Shown: positions 11,101-23,100 of the stretch, piece after piece
Numbering within the stretch: the first letter of the stretch is position 1
How the letters are laid out: every line of letters begins with the position of its first letter
Source: Plakobranchus ocellatus
Taxonomy: Eukaryota; Mollusca; Gastropoda; Plakobranchidae
DNA length: 31,250 nt
Reading direction: 5' to 3'
NCBI GenBank assembly: GCA_019648995.1
Contig: BLXT01006697.1
Location: 403,302-434,551, forward strand
Notes under the pieces: generated by a model
What the model was told of the DNA's origin: nothing
What the model saw: only the letters and a program-made list of their open reading frames with translations
The model's database searches: none
Program-made: the position numbers and the translations under genes

Positions 11101-14100
11101 ACTAACTGAGATAGTAAAAATAGCTGCAGATGGAGTAGAAGAAATGAGCAGTTATTTCATAAGTAATAAGTTTCCTCCAACTATCAGAAGTATTGTTGGC
11201 GTAATTATTAGAGCGATTGTAAAAAGCCCTGATCTCAATACTCTCTGTTATCTTACTCTCACATGCATATCTTTCTTCTGTTGTTCGGTTTTCGAATAGT
11301 AAAGTCTTACTGTATGTGGTTCTATGTCAATATTTGCATTTTATGGTTTTCAAATATCTTATTTTTTTGTTTTAAAAATGCAAAGGTTCCAGATATTTCT
11401 AAATCAACAAAGTCTTTAGACACCATTCCATAAATTTGGAATTATGTCAAGCTTTTCTGAGATGAGTAAATCCCCTTTGGAGGTAAACTGAACCCTCCAG
11501 AATTAGCAAGAATTCAGAATGATGACCAAGTTTTCCACCATCTTGGCCAGCCCATCTCTGCAAAGTCCTCTTGTGCAATAACTTAAGGAAAGAAATCTGA
11601 GGAAAAGCTTGGTGAGCTGATAGAAAAGTTCAGTGGGCTACTAAAAATACATTTTAAAACTGGACATGGAAAGAGGAAATGGTTTTTTCCAGGCTGATTA
11701 TGACTGCATTAATGCAAATTCAAATTCAATCTTTTTTTTTTTTTTTCTTTTTTGTGTGTGTGTGCCTTAGATTGGTTTTGATGAAATGAACAAACTCAAT
11801 CAGTGCGCCCCCTTTGAATAGCATCACACACATAACCTTAGCAATCCAGCTGTCCTATTAAGATTGATACCTGCATAGCTTCAACATGAATAGTTTAGAA
11901 TAATTAACTCAGCAGATTCAGTTCCTTAGAATTGCAATGGTGTCTATCTCCATACTGATGGATATCTTGCACGGCATACAAATTATCAAGCTAACTGCCA
12001 TTCTTTTTACATGTCAACTCTTGTCTAGATCGCATGATCATAGGATGAAACAGAGGCCCATAGGACAGAGATATACTTGCAAGAGTAGAAAATAAAGCTT
12101 TGGAAAAGAGATGAGACTCAGATGGTAATGTGGACTAAGAAAGCGTTAGAAGGTGTTCCTTTGCTCCTCATTCCTCAGCAGATGGAGCATATGGTAAATT
12201 TTTATTTGGCTTCAGGCAAGAAATTATTCAGTATTTTTCCCTCCTGTATTTCTTGGGTTATGGGCACTGCACTTGCAAAGTAAAGATAAAAAGCCTTCAT
12301 GTGTGAGCTTCTTTTATTTAAATTTTATCATATTTGTTGCCAGTCATGGCATGCTCCTTTATTAAAACTTTAAATAATGTTCTCATACTTCTTAATATCT
12401 GGCAAAAAGTTATCTGATATTAAGAGTTTCTAAATTAGAGATTGGACTTCTACTGCTTATATTTATGGCCTCCTGAAAATGACCCAACCAACTTTTAGGC
12501 CATAATGATTACTATTGTGCAAAAATGTTGAGCCATTTTTAGGAGGTCACTTGTAAAGAAATATAGATGATAGAGGCCCAAAATTTCAATTATGAGTACT
12601 AAACATGGCTGTCTGCCAGCGCTCATTTAGTTCAAGCTGAGCTGACTGCTCTGACCCTGCGATCCCATACATCGCGGCTGAGTGAAATATTACACCTATT
12701 TCAATAACAGTGCCATTAATGCATCGTTTTTACTAGTCTATGCGCAGTATGAGGTGAAATTTAAGGCTCAAAGACAAGAAAACATATTTATCAACAAAAT
12801 GCAACAATTTTTATGCCATATAACTTTATAGATGGTGCAAGAACAATTTAAGGTTGAATTAATTTAATTGGTCACGTTGACATTAATTCTGATTCATTAC
12901 AACTTGAATAAATTAAAAACGTACAGTTGGACGTTTTTAAAAAGTGGGAAAATTAAAGGGATAAGTCTCTTCTTTATGAAGACGTTGATCTTTTGAAGTG
13001 CAGCGTCTTTGTTTGATCGTAAATCCAGGTTAATGTAAGATTTATATTTCTGCAGGTAAGTTCGCATATCTGATCGAAGATGCCAATGACCTCCACAAAT
13101 TCTTTTAAAAACACAGTCAGCTAACACAGTCCTGACTCTTGAACACTCTTTTAGCTTTTGCAAGCAATGGCTAAGAACAGTTAACATGTGTTCATTCACT
13201 CATTCTTTCATTCAGTTTCTCTTTCTGTCTGTCTTAATTTCTCTCTTGCACTTTCTTATCTCTAGGCCTACATTATTAATTTTACGCACTGTAAGTAGAT
13301 CATACATTGCCTGTGATAAGCCACACATCGATAACATTCAAAGGCTTTTTAAAACAATAAATAGGTTTTATCTTTCACGTTTTATGTGATATTCACTAGA
13401 TTTTACTTAAAATTTGAATCAAACCATAGATCTTTATGATCACCAAGACTAGGTTTATAAAAATAATTCTCTCTCTCTTCCTCTCAGACACACATATTTA
13501 TTCTCTACTATTTATTTTTTGTTTTGTATTTTCTTTTTTCTCTTTTCTGGAATAAGTGTTAAGATGTTGAGATGTCTGTAGCAAGTGGGATTTCATTGTT
13601 GTTTGTAAATGATTTGCTTCATTTTTCATTGCACATGTTCTTTTCTGTATTTTTCTGATAGTTGAAAGTAAAAGTTCCCCACCCTGTTCTTCAAGTAAAC
13701 CTAAGCCAAAGTTATATTTCTGTATGAATGGTATGCAGTGATGCTCCTAAATGTGATGTTTTGGGAGAATCTTTGTGGAAAGTTTTTTCGATATACTATC
13801 ATGTATTGTTCTATGGCTTGTATGTTTATCAGTTTGTTGGTATGGATTGGATCTGTGTGCAATATCGAATTGTGGATCTTGGAAAATGCTAGGTTTATGG
13901 AGTTTAATTAGTTTTATGTGTAAATGCGGCGTACTTGTGATTGTATTGTGATTGCCAATAAAACTACGGCCATGGTAAGCTTGTGGTGTGTGATGCAGTT
14001 TTTGTTTAAAGTTTTGTTCTCAGAAAGTGTTTTAACCACTGATACCAAAACAGAGTGCATCACATGATAAGAGGCCCAGCGGTTGTCAGATCTAATACCG

Positions 14101-17100
14101 GCAGGTGATTAATCATGGCACTGGGGAGCAGCAATATGCCGGGGCAATTTATTAAGTCTCCTAAGCATGGAGGGGATTATCTTTCTCCTCACAAACTAAA
14201 TTCCCACCTATAACATTGTAGCAAGATGCCGTGTTAGTGACACCAATATCACATTTCATTTTGTATGGGTATTGAGAAATATAAGTATTGTAGAGCTCCT
14301 ACAAACTATAACCAACAAACACCCTGGGGTGAAAACAAAATCAAGTTTAATAATTCTCAGAGTCGTGAGAAAACCGTTAATTCATGTGTTCTAGCCTCAT
14401 GGGTCTGCTAATCACTAGTCCTAGCAGTCAACAAGGACTAAGTAAATGTCAAATGCCAGTGCGGTTGTGGATCAGTAAGTCGCTACAGAGCTCCCCTCAG
14501 CACTGGCGTTGTAGTCACTGGAACCGTGGAGGCAGACGAACAGCCCGTCCCGAACGTGTTGATCAAGCTTGTGGTCGGGACAACGTATCTTCAGGCTCAG
14601 GCGTCTCCTGGGGCTCTGACTGTGCGGGCTGCAATGGAGGGCGTCCACGTCGCGGCGGCTGTGCTACAGGAACTGGACTGGTGAGATCTACATGCGCTGG
14701 TTTCAAACGGTCAACTGAAATAACCTCCTCGCGGTCTCCAACCATAACGCGGAAGGTTTTGTCCCCTAGAGCAACCACCTGGAAAGGCCCGTCGTACGGA
14801 CATTGGAGCGGACCACGATGGCCATCATGGCGAATGAAGACAAACTTGGAATTGCGCAGAGATTTTGGCACATATGACTGTGCCAATAAGTTGTGATGAA
14901 CAGTGGGTAAAGGTGAAAGGTTCTTAATATTTGTATAACAAGAGTCACGGGGAATGCCTGAAGGTACACACTTTGCGGATGGGTCTATAAATTCACCTGG
15001 AACAGTGAGAGGAGTTCCATAGACAATTTCAGCAGCAGATGATCCAATGTCTTCCTTGGGAGCAGTCCTTAAACCCAGTAGGATCCACGTCAGCTCATCT
15101 GCCCAGTTTGGTCCTTGTAGACGAGCTTTAAGAGCTGCTTTTAAAGTCCTATGTAAAGTTCCACAAGGCCGTTGGACTAGGGATGATAAGCTGTGGTCCG
15201 GTGAAGTTGAACTCCAAGCTGATTGGCTATCTCGCCCCAAAGTGTCGAAGTGAATTGGGTCCCTCTGTCTGAAGGGGCACACCGAAACGTGAAATCCAAT
15301 TCCTGATGAGGGCTTTAGCACAGTGTGTGGAAGAGATGCCGCTAAGAGAAATCACTTCCGGCCAGCGACTGGTCCTGTCAATGATGGTGAGGAGATGTGT
15401 AAATCCCTCTGAAGGAGGCAAAGGTCCAACAAGGTCAATGTGCAAGTGACTAAACCTTCTCGAAGGCACAGGAATTTTCAGCACTGGTGAGTGCACATGT
15501 GTTTGAATTTTGGATCGCTGGCATGCTAGACATTCCTGTGACCACCGCTTAACCTGTTTTTTAAGTCCATGCCATACGAATCTTTGTGACACTAGCTTCA
15601 CTGTCGATTTGCGACTGGGGTGTGCAAGGTTATGAATTGACTCAAAAACTTGACGTTGGAAAGTTTGGGGAACCAACGGTCGAGGTAGCCCTGTGGACAG
15701 GTCGCACAACAATGTAGAGTTGTGTATTTGATAAGGCACAATGTGGAGACCTGTGATGGCTGTTGGAAAAGCCTTTATGTCCCTGTCTTTTTCTTGTGCC
15801 TTTGCCATAGCTTCATAGTCTATGCCGAGGGTGACATTGCTGAGAGAGGACCGCGACAGACAGTCAGCCACTACCAGACCTGCCAACCCCAAATTGTTCT
15901 CACAGGAATATTCACCTCTACTCACAGGAATTTAGAGAGTCTCACAGGAATATGCCAGCATACAATTAAATGCGCATGGATAAACCGCACTACACCTTTA
16001 TTATATACTCGACCATAGACATTCTATACCATTTAAGTATAATATCAGAGGATAATTAATGCATTTTCGACTCTAAAGATGCAAGAAAGTATCCCCCTAC
16101 TCACTGCCATTAGTCTAATAATATCACCATTTATCAAGCCTTAAAGACCCGTAGGCTCAGGGCCTGGATGATGAATTTTTTTTAAGGTACACTACAGTGT
16201 ATAAAATTAAAAATCTAGCTAATTCAATAAAGGGTTACATGAAAAAAAAAAAAAAAGAAAATCTGTGTGAGACAGGTCTACAAAATCTCAGTACGGCTAA
16301 CATTGTGACCCATTGTATATTAAAAAGAAAACATCGATTTTTTTTTTTTTGCTCTATTTGAAATTACAGAGATCCCCGCAAGTCATGTCGGCATACAATG
16401 TATTCATGTCTGTGTAGGCTAAGGCCCTGACTACAGCCTAAATTAGATCTCTAGGACCATTATCAAATTTTTATTATACATCAAGAAACAATATTTAGAG
16501 TGTAGCGAAATTAGACATATCCTGGATCTTGATATTGCCTAGATCGAGAGAGAGTGAGAGAGAGAAACAAAAAAGGAGAGAAAGAGTGAGAATTACTGAG
16601 NNNNNNNNNNNNNNNNNNNNNNNNNNNNNNNNNNNNNNNNNNNNNNNNNNNNNNNNNNNNNNNNNNNNNNNNNNNNNNNNNNNNNNNNNNNNNNNNNNNN
16701 NNNNNNNNNNNNNNNNNNNNNNNNNNNNNNNNNNNNNNNNNNNNNNNNNNNNNNNNNNNNNNNNNNNNNNNNNNNNNNNNNNNNNNNNNNNNNNNNNNNN
16801 NNNNNNNNNNNNNNNNNNNNNNNNNNNNNNNNNNNNNNNNNNNNNNNNNNNNNNNNNNNNNNNNNNNNNNNNNNNNNNNNNNNNNNNNNNNNNNNNNNNN
16901 NNNNNNNNNNNNNNNNNNNNNNNNNNNNNNNNNNNNNNNNNNNNNNNNNNNNNNNNNNNNNNNNNNNNNNNNNNNNNNNNNNNNNNNNNNNNNNNNNNNN
17001 NNNNNNNNNNNNNNNNNNNNNNNNNNNNNNNNNNNNNNNNNNNNNNNNNNNNNNNNNNNNNNNNNNNNNNNNNNNNNNNNNNNNNNNATTGGATGGTAAG

Positions 17101-20100
17101 GTGGCCCGGCTTCAGTGCATTAGCTATAGTTATTACTTGGTGTGCACATCTGATGAGATTTTTCAAAGTAGTTCTAGCACAAAACATCTTAGCTATTATT
17201 TATAAGATAAATGTATTATGAAAAAAAGCGGTATTAAGTTGGTTTTTGCAAACGTCTGGCAGTTTGTACGCACATCATCATTCATATTGTGTTAAAACTA
17301 GACATTGCCGGCATCTCAAATTACTTTGATCTGGGGCTGACTTGAAGGTCGGGCTGCAACTCCCCAAAACCAACTTCTGATTTCTTTGATCTTTTGCCGA
17401 CATGGTAAGCTAGTTATCACTCTAGGCTGACTGCATTGTGCACAATGTTGACTTTCAAATGATAATTATCATTGCTTACTTGTTTGTTTATCAGTGCAAG
17501 ATGGCATTCTGAGCTCCTTTTTTTCGGGGGGGGGCCAAAGAATTTTTTTTTTTAGCTGTCAAGACTGTGTTGGTTACCTTACCACTAGCGCCGAGGGTCT
17601 ATTGTGTTACAGAACTCCCCCCTCCCCCCCCCCCCCCCCCCCCCCCNNNNAAAATTCGGGATGGATCTAGATGCTTTCTTCAATCCAACGACACTTTGCA
17701 AGCCTGGTATAAGATCAAAGAAACCACGCCGGCCTACTTCGAGGGCAATTACAAAAAAAAACGAGGATCAACTTTCCATCGATACCGCATTTTTGTATAA
17801 TGTGAATGGAAAGAAAATCGCACAAATGAAACAAAAGCACAAGCCTATAGTTATACAGCCAAAGTGTAAAAATTTCCCCATTGGCGGGATGAATTACATC
17901 TAAAGCATAATGCCGGCATGTCTGCATGTAGCACAGAGACATATCAATAACACAGAAGCTGCTCGGTCTCTTTACACAGAATGTTGAATAAATGTTATGG
18001 ACCGCAAATTGGATACTTGGGTTATGTCGATAGTAATTTAAAAATGTTCAATGCTATTAAAATAGATAAAGAGTAGACGTCAATAGATATTGCATGGATC
18101 CAACGGATAAACGAGATAATTTTTTCCCGTCGTTCGGGACAATTGAGCGGGATTTTAGCGTGGCAGCCCGGAAAACGGAATTTATGGGTGTTCACCGGGA
18201 TTTTTCCCGGCGAAAACGGAAAGTTGGCAGGTCTGCACTACGTTGGATTTCCCCGAAACATGGCGTATATCTGTTGAGTATTCTGATATGAAGGCAAGAT
18301 GACGTTGCTGCCGTGCTGTCCATGGATCAGACAGTTTTGAAATGGCTCCCACCAAAGGCTTATGATCAGTGTATGCAGTAAATGGCCTCCCTTCCAAGAA
18401 GAACCTGAAATGTCTTATTGCTAAGTAAAGTGCCAGTAGCTCTCGATCAAATGTGCTGTACCTTATTTCTGGTGGGCGTAGTCGTGTGCTAAAGAAGGCA
18501 AGGGGTTGCCATATCCCATTCACATACTGTTCAAGAACACCCCCGATTGCCTGGTCAGAGGCGTCTGTGGTAAGGGAGATGTGTGCTCCGTGCTTGGGGT
18601 GGCTGAGCATGGTGGCTTCGGCCAATGCTTCTTTACAAGATGCAAATGCCATGTCCATATCTGCTGTCCAACTGATACCCTTTTGAGAGTGGGACTTTTG
18701 TAGGGCACAGTGAAGCGGGAATAGAAGCGATGCAGCATGGGGAATGAATCTATGATAAAAATTGACCATGCCCAAGAATTCTTGTAGATCCTTCACTGTG
18801 GATGGCTTTGGGAAATTCGTTATAGCCTTGACCTTTGATGGTAATGGAATGGATCCATACTGTGACACTTGATGACCTAAGAAAGCAAGGGACCTTTGAC
18901 CGAATCGACATTTCTCAAGTTTGATCACAAGTCCAGAATCTTGAAGGCGGCTGCAAACTAAGCGAAGATCTTGCAAATGCTGCTGCTCAGACGAACTTGC
19001 CACCAATATGTCGTCCAGATAGACAAATGCACATGACAGCCCTTGTAGTACTGAGTCCATTAAACGTTGAAAGGTTTGAGCAGCATTTTTAAGGCCGAAA
19101 GGCATGCGCAAGTACTCATACAGTCCAAATGGTGTTATTATAGCAGTTTTGGGTATGTCCTCGGGGTGCATCGGAATCTGATGGTAACCACGCACCAGAT
19201 CTATTTTTGAGAAAATAGTTTTACCTTCCAATTGTGCAGCGAAATCATGAATGTGGGGAATGGGGTATCGATCCGGAGTTGTTGAATTGTTCAGGAGGCG
19301 ATAATCTCCACATGGGCGCCACCCGCCATTGGGTTTTGGTACAATGTAAAGAGGAGATGCCCATGGACTGTTTGACTTCCTGACTATACCCATTTTTTTC
19401 CATTTAAAAAAATTCCTTCTTTGCTGCTGCTAGTTTATCAGGGGCTAACCGACAGGCTCGGGAATGAACCGGTGGACCTGATGTGGCAATGTAATGTTGA
19501 ACGCCATGTCTTAACAGATTCTGAAGAAAAAGTTGGCTGAAGTAGGGCAGGGAATTCTTGAAGGACCTTGCGAAACTTGTTGCAGTCACGTTCTATGGGT
19601 GCTAGCTCTGTTTTAGTTACTCTACTTGTAGAGCAAGGCGAAGAAAGATATGAGTCTGCTTCTATGAGCCTTTGACCGTTTAGATCCACGAGAAAGTTGT
19701 GTCGTCGGAAAAAGTCAGCACCCAACAATGGACGTTTCACATCAGCGATGATGAGCCGGGCTTCATAAGTCGTACCATGAAATCGTAATTTGACATCACG
19801 TGAGCCAAAGGTGGAGATGGTCGTTCCATTCGCTGCTTGCAGAACCTGTCCCCTCTGCCCAAAATGCCTTTTATGCAATGTTGGTGGGATAACAGAAACT
19901 TGAGCTCCAGGAAATGACGTCCTGTGATAGAATCTGTGATAATCAGTTGTGGATCAGGCGGACCAGCAGTTGTGGAAGCTACTGTTGGCCCGCCCTGGCA
20001 TTTCCCTGTTGAGACTTTTTCTTTAGGGTGGAATACCTTGGGCACGATGGCATACACTTCTTTGCTTTGTCGCCATATTTATGGTGGTACCAACATACCG

Positions 20101-23100
20101 CGTCAAGTTGTGGTTCTGGGTTGCCGCATTGGGCCAGTTTAGGATACTTGTCCAGCCCGCCAGCGAGGAAAAGTTTATCTGCCTCACGGGCAAGAGTTCT
20201 ATAATCGGAAATGGCTGACACTGACAAGGGAGTGCGGACATGATCTGGCAGTTGTTGAAGGAAAATTTGCTTAAATAAAAAACATGGCTGGTGCTGGCCG
20301 AGAAGGGAAAGCATGTTGTCCATCAGCTCCGAGGGTTTGTTGTCGCCCAAACCGTTCATACTGAGCAATGCGGTGGCACGCTCCTCGTCAGACAGTCCGT
20401 ATGCAGAAGTAAGGAAGTCCTTAGCTGCTTTGTATTTTTCAGTTGGTGGGGGTGCAGTGATGATGGGTAAAGCCCTTTTGGCTGTGTTCGTATCCAAAGA
20501 GGCAACGGAAGTAAGGAAGTCCTTAGCTGCTTTGTATTTTTCAGTTGGTGGGGGTGCAGTGATGATGGGTAAAGCCCTTTTGGCTGTGTTCGTATCCAAA
20601 GAGGCAACCACATTGTAGTACCTTGTGTCATCCTGAGTTATTTTCCTCAGTTCAAACTGAGCTTCAGCTTGTGCAAACCAGGCTAGAGGGCTCGAAACCC
20701 AAAATGTTGGAAGTTTTAGGGCTACACTGTCCACGGCCATAGTAATGTAGTGGTGAATCGAGCTCGATCTAGAATTTGCGATACTTAGTAGCCGGTCTTG
20801 AGGTGTAGCAATAGTTTTTATACTCACACAGACGTTGTGAGCGTCGGGGTCACCAATGTAGAGCTCCTACAAACTATAACCAACAAACACCATGGAGTGA
20901 AAACAAAGTCAAGTTTAATAATTCTCAGAGTCGTGAGAAAACCGTTAATTCATGTGTTCTAGCCTCATGGGTCTGCTAATCACTACAGTCCTAGCAGTCA
21001 ACAAGGACTAAGTAAATGTCAAATGCCAGTGCGGTTGTGGATCAGTAAGTCGCTACAGTATACATTTTTTTGCATTGAAATCAGGTTAGCCCTGCCTTTA
21101 TTCAACTCACAAAGGTAAATTAAAAATGATAACAAGTAAATATGTAAAACAATATTTGTATTTAGTTTTGTTTCACTGTGATTTTTGACGCGGATTCTAA
21201 ATATGCAGTCGGAAATAAGATTTGATACAAAAAACATGTGTTTAAAATTCTCCTGCCTGAGCAGAGCTACCTCCAGGTAAGTGTTGATGAAAGAAAATAA
21301 GTGTTCCCTTAGATTTCTCCCAGGATTTTTTTTGCTAAGTGGCAAAAAAAAATTGGACATGAATGAGACATTTTTACTTTGCACATGTACATATATTTTA
21401 TAATATATAATTGTTCTAAGCAAGAACATGATACTGGGGGTCCATGAGAAGAAAGCATAGGCACTCAGTGGGATGTTAAGGCTGACACCATAGATACAAA
21501 AAATCACCCTCACTTAAAAATTGAATTAGGACTGTGCGTCATCAGGATGTTTCATTTCGTTTAAGCTTTTGTGTGGGATTTCCTGATCATTTGAATGCTA
21601 AAGAGGGTCAGTTCTTTACCTGTTCGTTTAAATAGTTTTGCCAATAGTTTTGACATGCCTGCCATAGATAAGTAGTGTATATTTTACAGTGCACTTACAC
21701 AAAGACTTTCTTTCTTTCAATACATTAATTTTTTATATTTACAATAAAAATATCAGTGACTAATAGATTTGATTACTCACAGCTACAAAAAAGTAAGGAT
21801 GAATTGGATGAAACATAACTCGCTGCACTAGCCCTTTTGGTTTAGAGAATGGAGCCTGAAATATATAAATATATAGATATCGTTAAATTACAATTATTAA
21901 AAAAAAAACAACAAAATGGTAAATGGCTCAAAACCAAACAGTAATTTTCATGACACAAGTTTTAAAAAAATCCTTTTTTGAGGGGGGGGGGGGGGGNNNN
22001 GGGGGGGGGGGGGGGGGGGATCATTACATATCACTTCAGATTAAAGATAAAAAGACTTAATACTAGAATACTTATAAGCTTTACTTATTGAGATTATCCA
22101 AGCTCAAGAGATCAAGTCAAGGCACTCAGTAACATACCTGTGTTTGACGCTTAGAGAGCTGATGGATGAGAACTGCCTGACTCTTGCTTCCCTTCTGCAC
22201 AGTGGCAAAATAGTCTCCCTTAGCATGCCATGTGAAATGAGCAATTTCCTTAAAACAAAGAGTGATTGGACATTTAGACAACAGTTATTATCAACATAAG
22301 TTGGTAAAGGATGTAGAATAATAGGGTTTTCATTTGAATACACAAGTCCAAATATACATGATTGACTATAATTTCTATAGAGTTCATTCCTTTGTGATGT
22401 TTTAAAAACTGTTTCAAAAACCTTGAATATCATATTCAAGGATAGATTTGATCTATCACAGAAATAACATACTCAAGAGGATAATGGAAACAAGAGTTCA
22501 CAATTTTTGTGCAGTGCATTCCAAAGATTATTAATTTGTTTTTCTGATAAATTAAGGTACATTCCAAAAACCGATTTTCCCTCTCTTTATCCTATATTTG
22601 AAAAAAAAATGCTTCTTTCAGAGTCTGAGAGAACCAAATAAAATAATTCAAAGCCAAAACATATTCTCAAATACTTATAATCAAATACTTTCGGCCAAGC
22701 ACAGAGCAGTGTCAGTGTAACAGTTAAACCTAGGCTTAAGCACATTTAGCAGAGGGAATGGACACAAAGCAGAGGAGAAAAGCAACAAAGGAATAAAGAG
22801 GGCATGAAAATGACTAGCTTAGGCCTAGTTGTGCACAATTGGAATGGGGATAGGAATGTGTAACTGGTCTGAAATCAAAGCTTTACTCTTACAGCAACAA
22901 AGGCTTGAAAGTAAGCAATGGCCCATTGTCAGTAGAGTACCGACAGAGGCACACAATGTGATAGAATGCCTTGAGCCAGGATGCAGGATTAATATATATG
23001 AGTTGTGGATTTTTTTCCACTATTTGGTTCAATTATACACACCCACAAATTTAGCCCCTTTGTTTTAATTTCAGCATGATTAAAAAAAGTATAGGTCTTT

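Larger units (their letters stand above)
15875..18235. mobile_element. DNA transposon inserted in gypsy pol (13-bp TIR, 6-bp TSD)
   Basis: The ends CAGACCTGCCAAC (15875-15887) and GTTGGCAGGTCTG (18223-18235) are exact inverted repeats flanked by CACTAC on both sides. Beyond 13 bp the two ends differ. The left has three ctcacaggaat words and the right has CG-rich words such as ccgggatttttcccgg. No transposase was recognised, but 487 bases (16601-17087) and four bases (17647-17650) are unsequenced, so coding could be hidden. A 6-bp duplication is unusual for cut-and-paste elements (known for IS3EU, Dada and Polinton types). The superfamily is left open. Confidence 0.9.
14289..21057 (-). mobile_element. 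Ty3/gypsy LTR retrotransposon, CsRn1-like, interrupted by a DNA transposon
   Basis: Two LTRs of 199 and 201 bp (14289-14487, 20857-21057) with TGTAG...CTACA ends are flanked by the 4-bp duplication GTAT (14285-14288, 21058-21061). Read on the minus strand, the order is 5' LTR, tRNA-Trp-type primer site, gag, protease, RT, RNase H, integrase with GPY/F module, polypurine tract and 3' LTR. A tRNA-Trp primer and a C-H-C-C Gag box are features known for the CsRn1 clade. Without the 2.36-kb DNA insert the element is about 4.4 kb. Gag is open, but pol has frameshifts, a lost protease motif and a stop, so this copy cannot make working pol. It has the same orientation as BOP1. Confidence 0.95.
4511..21780 (-). 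other. 17.3-kb BOP1 intron filled with transposable elements
   Basis: The intron runs from the gtgagt donor after 21781 to the ttctaccag acceptor before 4510. The flanking exons join in phase 0 and encode adjacent parts of one BOP1 blade, so no exon is missing. It holds an LTR-like fragment, a TTAA-flanked DNA element, a degenerate RLE-type LINE and a gypsy element with a nested DNA transposon. The other introns seen are 0.28-2 kb. Confidence 0.9.

Noticed and set aside
14384-14896. 170-codon plus-strand open frame
   Set aside because: It is the antisense shadow of the integrase C-terminus and spans the LTR border.
15868-15883. 8-bp target duplication (hAT-like) for the nested transposon
   Set aside because: The eight flanking bases on the two sides do not match. 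Only CACTAC is shared, and a 6-bp duplication restores the pol frame.
16495-17221. Two 230-codon open frames on opposite strands
   Set aside because: They consist mostly of the 487-N gap, which contains no stops by default.
17567-17800. Proline-rich open frame starting at 17567
   Set aside because: The proline run is the poly-C homopolymer next to a 4-N gap.
20313-20618. Plus-strand frame with an internal repeated peptide
   Set aside because: It is antisense to gag, and the repeat reflects the 102-bp duplication already described.
21019-21513. 164-codon open frame on the minus strand between the gypsy LTR and a BOP1 exon
   Set aside because: It reads through the LTR border, shows no family resemblance and is hydrophobic and AT-driven, so it is a chance frame inside an intron.
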